Below the pieces are notes generated by a model. That model was not told the DNA's origin. It saw only the letters and a program-made list of their open reading frames with translations, and searched no databases. DNA of 37,641 bases from Buttiauxella izardii (GTDB lineage: Bacteria > Pseudomonadota > Gammaproteobacteria > Enterobacterales > Enterobacteriaceae): NCBI RefSeq assembly GCF_003601925.1, contig NZ_QZWH01000023.1, positions 1 to 37,641 of the forward strand, read 5' to 3'. A program made the translations under genes and the position numbers. This document shows positions 32,606 to 37,641 of the stretch, in pieces; the stretch's first letter is position 1, and each line of letters opens with the position of its first letter.

Positions 32606-32637
32606 CAGCGTCGGGACGAGCGCGTGTCTCGACGCTG
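32606..32637 (+). terminator. Stem-loop after the TraF-like gene
   Basis: CAGCGTCG (32606-32613) pairs with CGACGCTG (32630-32637). Only GTTTATG follows, so a full intrinsic terminator is not certain. It lies 5 bp after the stop of the TraF-like gene and just before the dusA promoter region. Confidence 0.5.
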
Positions 32638-32644
32638 GTTTATG

Positions 32645-32650
32645 CTATAG
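32645..32650 (+). promoter_or_regulatory. Candidate dusA -10 element
   Basis: TATAGT, preceded by TATGC, lies 42 bp before the dusA start. The expected -35 position falls inside the stem-loop after the preceding gene and is not clear. Confidence 0.35.
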
Positions 32651-32692
32651 TGGCGACCCTTTTTTAACCGTAGCCCGTAAACGCCAGTGCCT

Positions 32693-33691
32693 ATGTCCTC
32701 ACAAACCAACCAGACTCCTTTCCAGCCACATCGTTTCTCTATCGCGCCGATGCTCGACTGGACCGATCGCCACTGCCGTTATTTCTTGCGTCAGTTATCA
32801 AGCCAGACGCTGCTGTACACCGAAATGGTGACCACTGGCGCGATTATTCATGGCAAAGGGGATTATCTGGCGTACAGCGAGGACGAACATCCTATCGCGC
32901 TGCAACTGGGCGGTAGTGACCCGGCTGCGCTGGCTATTTGCGCGAAACTGGCTGAAGAACGTGGCTACGATGAAATCAACCTGAACGTCGGATGCCCATC
33001 AGATCGTGTGCAAAACGGCATGTTTGGCGCATGTTTAATGGCAGATGCGCAGCGCGTTGCTGATTGCATCAAAGCGATGCGCGATGTGGTATCTATTCCG
33101 GTCACTGTCAAAACGCGTATCGGCATTGACGAGCAGGACAGCTACGAATTTCTCTGCGATTTTATCGGCACAGTCGCCGGGAAGGGCGAATGTGAAATGT
33201 TCATTATTCACGCCCGCAAAGCCTGGCTTTCTGGCTTAAGCCCGAAAGAAAACCGTGAAATCCCGCCGCTGGATTACCCGCGCGTTTACCAGTTGAAGCG
33301 CGATTTCCCGCACTTCACGATGTCCATCAACGGCGGTATCAAATCGCTGGAAGAGGCGAAAACGCATCTGGAACATATGGATGGCGTAATGGTGGGGCGC
33401 GAAGCGTATCAAAACCCAGGCCTGCTGACGGCGGTCGACCGCGAGATTTTTGGCATTGATTCACCGGAAATCGACACTGTTGCAGCGGTGCGCGCCATGT
33501 ATCCGTACATTGAGCGTGAATTAGCAAACGGCACTTATTTAGGCCATGTCACTCGCCATATGTTGGGACTTTTCCAGGGTATTCCGGGCGCTCGTCAGTG
33601 GCGTCGTTATCTCAGCGAAAACGCCCATAAAGCCGGTGCAGGGATTGATGTGGTTGAACATGCATTGTCATTGGTTGCCGACAAGCGCTAA
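32693..33691 (+). CDS. dusA: tRNA-dihydrouridine(20/20a) synthase DusA
   Basis: DusA is an FMN enzyme that reduces uridines 20 and 20a of tRNA to dihydrouridine. The start is ATG 32693 ([19 protein letters not shown]), giving 332 residues; GTG 32687 would add two. The ribosome site is poor. The TIM barrel opens with [17 protein letters not shown], and the catalytic cysteine is Cys101 in [15 protein letters not shown]-phosphate contacts lie in [12 protein letters not shown] and [13 protein letters not shown]. The C-terminal helical domain includes [19 protein letters not shown]. In K-12 pspG follows; here the 215-bp gap to the end of qor contains no pspG. Confidence 0.97.
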   Translation: MSSQTNQTPFQPHRFSIAPMLDWTDRHCRYFLRQLSSQTLLYTEMVTTGAIIHGKGDYLAYSEDEHPIALQLGGSDPAALAICAKLAEERGYDEINLNVGCPSDRVQNGMFGACLMADAQRVADCIKAMRDVVSIPVTVKTRIGIDEQDSYEFLCDFIGTVAGKGECEMFIIHARKAWLSGLSPKENREIPPLDYPRVYQLKRDFPHFTMSINGGIKSLEEAKTHLEHMDGVMVGREAYQNPGLLTAVDREIFGIDSPEIDTVAAVRAMYPYIERELANGTYLGHVTRHMLGLFQGIPGARQWRRYLSENAHKAGAGIDVVEHALSLVADKR

Positions 33692-33870
33692 GTTTTGCCA
33701 GCAATAACCGTGTGAATTGCTCAGGTATTGCGGAGTTGATCACAACCTCGCATCTTTCTGGCTAACATTGCGGGTTGCGGGATATCAATTATTTACCAAA
33801 GCTGACATTATTAACGGGTTGCGAAAAAACGAATTCATCGCGCTGTACCCTACATACCGTGCGAACAAAA

Positions 33871-33908
33871 AAAAGAATGGGCTTCCCTCGGGAGGCCCAA
33901 ATTCTTTT
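33871..33908. terminator. Bidirectional terminator at the qor end
   Basis: The arms AAAAGAAT-GGGC and GCCC-AAATTCTTTT (33871-33884 and 33895-33908) flank an inner stem CCC-TCG-GGA. On the minus strand a run of eight T follows, so it terminates qor efficiently; on the plus strand a T-rich arm gives weaker termination of read-through from dusA. It overlaps the qor stop codon. Confidence 0.85.
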
Positions 33909-34890
33909 ATGGAATCAGCAAACTAGAGCCTTGCGTACTGCGGCTCTCCAGCGTGGTATGAGCCAGAGCGGCATCGCGTAAGGCAAACTTCTGGTTATCC
34001 GCCACATCCACTTTTATCACGCCGCTGGCAATCAACGAGAACAACTCGTTGCACGCTTCTTCCAGTTCCTCACGCGTGGTCACGTAACCATTTAGTGACG
34101 GACGAGTAACATATAGCGAGCCTTTCTGGTTCAGAATCCCCAGATTCACACCTGTCACCGGGCCAGAAGAGTTACCAAAACTCACCATCAAACCCTGGCG
34201 TTGCAGGCAATCAAGCGACGATTCCCAGGTATCTTTCCCAACCGAGTCATAAACCACTGCGACTTTCTTGCCGCCGGTTATCTCTTTCACCCGCTCGACA
34301 AGATTCTCGTCGCGATAGTTAATCGTCTGCCAGGCTCCGGCCTTTTTGGCGCTTTCTGCTTTTTGCGCCGAGCCAACCGTGCCGATTAATTTAGCTCCCA
34401 GCGCTTTTGCCCACTGGCAGGCAATCAGCCCCACGCCACCGGCTGCGGCATGGAATAAGAAAACTTCGTTGGCTTTGATATCGTAGGTTTTACGCAGCAG
34501 ATAATAGACCGTCAGACCTTTCAGGAATGAGGCGGCGGCTTGTTCAAAAGAGATGGCATCAGGAAGTTTTGCGGCTTTATCGGCGGGCACATTATGCACG
34601 CTGCTGTAAGCGCCAAGCCCTGACTGCGCATACACCACGCGGTCACCGACTTTAAGATGGGTTACTGCACTGCCGACTTGACTCACCACGCCCGCCGCTT
34701 CAGTTCCCAGGCCGCTTGGCAGCATTGGAGGCGGGTATAAACCGCTGCGAATATAAGTATCAATGTAGTTGATACCTATCGCTTTATTCTCAACTTGCAC
34801 TTCGTGTTCTGCGGGGGAGGTCGGTGTGAATTCGACGACTTTTAACACTTCCGGGCCGCCGTGCTGACTAAATTCAATGCGTGTTGCCAT
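33907..34890 (-). CDS. qor: NADPH:quinone oxidoreductase Qor
   Basis: Qor is a zinc-free medium-chain dehydrogenase/reductase that reduces quinones with NADPH, in the cytoplasm. The product has 327 residues, the E. coli length. The N-terminal catalytic domain has NKAIGINYIDTYIRSGLYPP and GLGTEAAGVV. The Rossmann domain has the nucleotide motif AAAGGVGLIACQWAK (about residues 148-162), and FGNSSG lies further on. ATG 34890 has AAGGAG upstream (AAGGAGTTCTC). It is divergent from dnaB, with 78 bp between the start codons. Confidence 0.97.
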   Translation of the reverse strand: MATRIEFSQHGGPEVLKVVEFTPTSPAEHEVQVENKAIGINYIDTYIRSGLYPPPMLPSGLGTEAAGVVSQVGSAVTHLKVGDRVVYAQSGLGAYSSVHNVPADKAAKLPDAISFEQAAASFLKGLTVYYLLRKTYDIKANEVFLFHAAAGGVGLIACQWAKALGAKLIGTVGSAQKAESAKKAGAWQTINYRDENLVERVKEITGGKKVAVVYDSVGKDTWESSLDCLQRQGLMVSFGNSSGPVTGVNLGILNQKGSLYVTRPSLNGYVTTREELEEACNELFSLIASGVIKVDVADNQKFALRDAALAHTTLESRSTQGSSLLIP

Positions 34891-34968
34891 GAGAACTCCT
34901 TCTGTTTCCTCGGAGGGAGATAGAGTAAACTCTCGTCTCTCTTATCTGATTTTGGTAACTCCCTCACT

Positions 34969-36375
34969 ATGGCAGGAAATAAACCCTTCAACAAACCGAA
35001 AGAACCCCGCGATCGTCAGATGGAAGGGCTGAAAATGCCGCCACATTCTCTGGAAGCGGAGCAGTCGGTGTTGGGCGGTTTAATGCTGGACAACGAACGC
35101 TGGGACAACGTTTCCGAGCGCGTCGTGGCTAACGATTTTTTCAGCCGTCCACACCGCATGATCTTCACCGAAATGCAGCGTTTGCTCGAAATGAGCAAGC
35201 CCATCGACCTGATTACGCTTTCTGAATCCCTCGAACTTCAGGGCAACCTCGAAAGCGTCGGCGGTTTCGCCTATCTGGCCGAATTATCGAAAAACACGCC
35301 AAGTGCGGCGAACATCAGTGCTTATGCTGACATCGTGCGTGAACGTGCTGTTGTTCGTGAAATGATCTCCGTAGCGAATGAAATTGCCGATGCCGGTTAT
35401 GACCCGCAAGGGCGAACCAGCGAAGACTTGCTCGACCTTGCCGAATCCCGCGTGTTCCAGATTGCTGAGAGCCGCGCGAATAAAGACGAAGGGCCGAAAA
35501 GTATCGACCAAATCCTTGAAGCGACCGTCTCGCGTATCGAAACGCTTTACCAGACGCCGCACGACGGCGTAACGGGCGTGGATACCGGCTATCAGGATTT
35601 GAACAAGAAAACAGCGGGCCTGCAAAAGTCGGATCTGATTATCGTGGCGGCGCGTCCATCAATGGGTAAAACCACCTTTGCGATGAACTTGTGCGAAAAC
35701 GCCGCGATGTTGCAGGAAAAACCGGTGCTGATCTTCAGCCTCGAGATGCCCGGCGAGCAGATCATGATGCGTATGCTGGCGTCGCTGTCACGCGTCGACC
35801 AGACCAAAATCCGTACCGGTCAGCTTGACGATGAAGACTGGGCGCGAATTTCCAGCACCATGGGCATCTTGCTTGAAAAACGCAACATGTACATTGATGA
35901 CTCATCCGGCCTGACGCCAACGGAAGTGCGCTCCCGCGCGCGCCGTATCTATCGTGAACACGGCGGCCTGAGCCTGATCATGATCGACTACCTGCAATTG
36001 ATGCGCGTCCCGTCGCTTTCCGACAACCGTACGCTGGAAATTGCCGAGATTTCGCGCTCGCTAAAAGCGCTGGCAAAAGAACTACAAGTGCCCGTTGTGG
36101 CGCTCTCGCAGTTGAACCGTTCTTTGGAACAACGTGCCGACAAACGCCCGGTGAACTCCGACTTGCGTGAATCCGGCTCCATCGAGCAGGATGCCGACTT
36201 GATTATGTTTATCTATCGCGACGAAGTTTATAACGACAACAGTGACGAAAAAGGCATCGCGCAAATCATCCTCGGTAAACAACGTAACGGTCCAATCGGC
36301 ACCGTGCGCCTGACGTTTAACGGTCAATTCTCGCGCTTCGATAACTACGCTGGCCCTCAATACGACGAAGATTAA
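34969..36375 (+). CDS. dnaB: Replicative DNA helicase DnaB
   Basis: DnaB is the hexameric 5'-3' helicase of the replication fork, loaded by DnaC and bound by primase. The product has 468 residues (471 in E. coli). The N-terminal domain (about 20-170) contains PHSLEAEQSVLGGLMLDNERW. The linker helix follows, then the RecA-like domain with Walker A ARPSMGKTTF (Lys234), Walker B LIMIDYLQLM (Asp340) and the DNA-binding arginine region KRPVNSDLRESG. No intein interrupts these sites. The ribosome site before ATG 34969 is weak. An ERIC-like element begins within its stop codon and separates it from alr. Confidence 0.98.
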   Translation: MAGNKPFNKPKEPRDRQMEGLKMPPHSLEAEQSVLGGLMLDNERWDNVSERVVANDFFSRPHRMIFTEMQRLLEMSKPIDLITLSESLELQGNLESVGGFAYLAELSKNTPSAANISAYADIVRERAVVREMISVANEIADAGYDPQGRTSEDLLDLAESRVFQIAESRANKDEGPKSIDQILEATVSRIETLYQTPHDGVTGVDTGYQDLNKKTAGLQKSDLIIVAARPSMGKTTFAMNLCENAAMLQEKPVLIFSLEMPGEQIMMRMLASLSRVDQTKIRTGQLDDEDWARISSTMGILLEKRNMYIDDSSGLTPTEVRSRARRIYREHGGLSLIMIDYLQLMRVPSLSDNRTLEIAEISRSLKALAKELQVPVVALSQLNRSLEQRADKRPVNSDLRESGSIEQDADLIMFIYRDEVYNDNSDEKGIAQIILGKQRNGPIGTVRLTFNGQFSRFDNYAGPQYDED

Positions 36376-36502
36376 ATCCTCTTCATCCTTCGTGCCACAA
36401 CTGTGTTGGCTGCGCTCACTCCCCCGAATCACTTACTTGTGTAAGCTCATCGGGATGAGTTCACTTGCCGCCTTGTTGTGACGCGAATGCTTTAGAGGAT
36501 TT
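36374..36502. repeat. ERIC-like element between dnaB and alr
   Basis: A 129-bp imperfect palindrome runs from AAATCCTCT (36374-36382) to AGAGGATTT (36494-36502), with inner arms CACAAC / GTTGTG. The centre, CACTTACTTGTGTAAGCTC, matches the conserved ERIC core, whose two halves are the AAGTAAGTGA and TGTAAGCTCC segments. The usual ERIC length is about 127 bp. The element starts within the dnaB stop codon and ends 36 bp before alr, filling most of the gap. Confidence 0.85.
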
Positions 36503-36538
36503 GTGCATTCATATACAAATTTTTAGCAAGGAACGAAC

Positions 36539-37618
36539 ATGCAAGCGGCAACCGTAAAAATTAACCGCCGCGCTCTGCGACATAACCTGCAACGCCTGCG
36601 TGAACTGGCACCCGCCAGCCGTATGGTCGCGGTTGTGAAAGCAAACGCCTATGGGCATGGTCTGCTGGAGACTGCCCAAACTCTGACTGATGCCGATGCG
36701 TTCGGCGTGGCGCGCCTTGAAGAAGGTGTGCGCCTGCGGGCGGGCGGGATTACGCAGCCCATTTTGCTGCTTGAAGGTTTCTTCAACGCCAGCGACCTGC
36801 CGACTATCGCCGAGCAGAATTTCCAGACCGCCGTTCACAGCATCGAACAGCTCGAAGCGCTCGAGCAGGCCGAACTGAGCCGCCCGATCACCGTCTGGAT
36901 GAAACTCGACACCGGCATGCACCGTCTGGGCATTTTGCCTGAACAGGCCGAAGCGTTTTATCAGCGCCTTTCGCGCTGCAAAAATGTCAGTCAGCCAGTG
37001 AATATCGTCAGTCATTTTGCACGTGCAGATGAGCCTGAATCTGATGCCACGCCGCGCCAGCTCGATATCTTTAATACTTTTATCGCTGACAAACCGGGCC
37101 ACAAATCCATCGCCGCGTCCGGCGGGATTTTGCTGTGGCCGCAGTCGCATTTCGACTGGGTGCGCCCTGGCATCATCCTGTACGGCGTGTCTCCGCTGGA
37201 ACAAAAATCCTGTGGCACTGATTTTGGCTGCCAGCCGGTGATGTCGCTGACGTCCAGCCTGATTGCGGTCCGTGAACATAAAGCGGGTGAAGCGGTAGGC
37301 TACGGTGGCACCTGGATTGCCGAGCGCGACACGCGCCTGGGCGTAGTGGCGATTGGTTACGGCGACGGTTATCCACGTGCAGCACCTTCTGGTACGCCAG
37401 TGCTGGTGAATGGCCGCGAAGTGCCGATTGTCGGACGTGTTGCGATGGACATGATTTGTGTCGACCTTGGCCCGGAAGCAGAAGAAAAAGTCGGCGATAA
37501 CGTGGTGATGTGGGGCGACAATCTTCCTGTCGAACGTATTGCAGAAATCACAAAAGTGAGTGCTTACGAACTTATCACGCGCCTGACCTCAAGGGTCGCG
37601 ATGGAGTATCTGGACTAA
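36539..37618 (+). CDS. alr: Alanine racemase (biosynthetic)
   Basis: Alr interconverts L- and D-alanine with pyridoxal phosphate, supplying D-alanine for peptidoglycan. The product has 359 residues, the E. coli length. The PLP lysine is Lys34 in [10 protein letters not shown], and the second catalytic base is the Tyr in VGYGGTW (about residue 255). The N-terminal TIM barrel and C-terminal beta domain are both complete, ending [19 protein letters not shown] precedes ATG 36539. In E. coli alr likewise follows dnaB. The ERIC-like element lies between them, so alr transcription is either independent or passes through that stem. Confidence 0.98.
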   Translation: MQAATVKINRRALRHNLQRLRELAPASRMVAVVKANAYGHGLLETAQTLTDADAFGVARLEEGVRLRAGGITQPILLLEGFFNASDLPTIAEQNFQTAVHSIEQLEALEQAELSRPITVWMKLDTGMHRLGILPEQAEAFYQRLSRCKNVSQPVNIVSHFARADEPESDATPRQLDIFNTFIADKPGHKSIAASGGILLWPQSHFDWVRPGIILYGVSPLEQKSCGTDFGCQPVMSLTSSLIAVREHKAGEAVGYGGTWIAERDTRLGVVAIGYGDGYPRAAPSGTPVLVNGREVPIVGRVAMDMICVDLGPEAEEKVGDNVVMWGDNLPVERIAEITKVSAYELITRLTSRVAMEYLD

Positions 37619-37626
37619 TTCTCTGG

Positions 37627-37641
37627 CCTTCCCCCTCTCCC
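37627..37641. repeat. Palindromic repeat, copy D (cut by the window edge)
   Basis: The last bases, CCTTCCCCCTCTCCC, match the start of the modules in copies A to C. It would be a fourth copy, directly after alr, but the palindrome is cut off and cannot be confirmed. Confidence 0.5.

Noticed and set aside
33692-33870. Remnant sigma-54 promoter from pspG
   Set aside because: CTGGC and TGC are present near 33761-33776, but the GG-to-GC distance is 8, not the required 10.
33717-33926. 69-residue open frame between dusA and qor
   Set aside because: It runs into the qor terminator and the end of qor on the other strand, lacks a ribosome site and has no protein-like features. It is not pspG.

Overview
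The window is chromosomal DNA from a member of the Enterobacteriaceae (Enterobacterales). Almost every gene is a close, full-length relative of a known Escherichia coli gene in the same neighbourhood, from the tail of an rrn operon (5S rRNA end) through metA, aceBAK, iclR, metH, the maltose regulon, ubiCA, plsB, dgkA, lexA, dinF, zur, dusA, qor, dnaB and alr. It is not E. coli itself. Several K-12 genes expected in this order are missing (yjaA/yjaB, arpA, pepE, lysC-pgi-yjbEFGH, yjbL/yjbM, pspG), and three genes foreign to the K-12 order are present. The dispersed repeats also differ from those of K-12. The genus cannot be fixed from sequence reading alone.

Layout. 1-60: last bases of a 5S rRNA and its terminator. 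162-1201: metA with MetR and MetJ sites. 1335-7079: glyoxylate bypass operon aceB-aceA-aceK, followed tail-to-tail by its repressor gene iclR, with IclR boxes before both aceB and iclR. 7227-10910: cobalamin-dependent methionine synthase metH. 10921-11029: palindromic repeat. 11120-14465: phosphate exporter yjbB, an unassigned small lipoprotein, pseudouridine synthase rluF and yjbD. 14672-15079: psiE. 15084-22945: the two divergent maltose operons, malEFG (minus) and malK-lamB-malM (plus), around a 362-base control region with MalT and CRP sites. 23067-24451: ubiCA (first steps of ubiquinone synthesis). 24458-24575: second large repeat. 24578-27511: divergent phospholipid genes plsB and dgkA. 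27575-29630: lexA-dinF with two SOS boxes. 29788-33691: yjbJ, zur, a cupin gene, an outer-membrane TraF-like barrel and dusA. 33907-37618: qor, dnaB, an ERIC-like element and alr. The window ends inside another copy of the palindromic repeat.

How the genes work together. metA and metH are the early and last steps of methionine synthesis and carry Met-regulon sites. aceB, aceA, aceK and iclR switch carbon into the glyoxylate shunt during growth on acetate. malE, malF, malG, malK and lamB form the complete maltose/maltodextrin uptake path from outer-membrane pore to ABC transporter. ubiC feeds 4-hydroxybenzoate to ubiA.

No phage, insertion sequence, CRISPR array or defence island is visible. 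The most interesting material is regulatory and repetitive: a dispersed palindromic repeat family (one copy sits in the malE-malF gap where K-12 carries REP sequences), a perfect 16-bp LacI-type palindrome in the mal control region, an ERIC-like element beginning in the dnaB stop codon, dyads before metH and between zur and the cupin gene, and accessory genes placed where K-12 has others.
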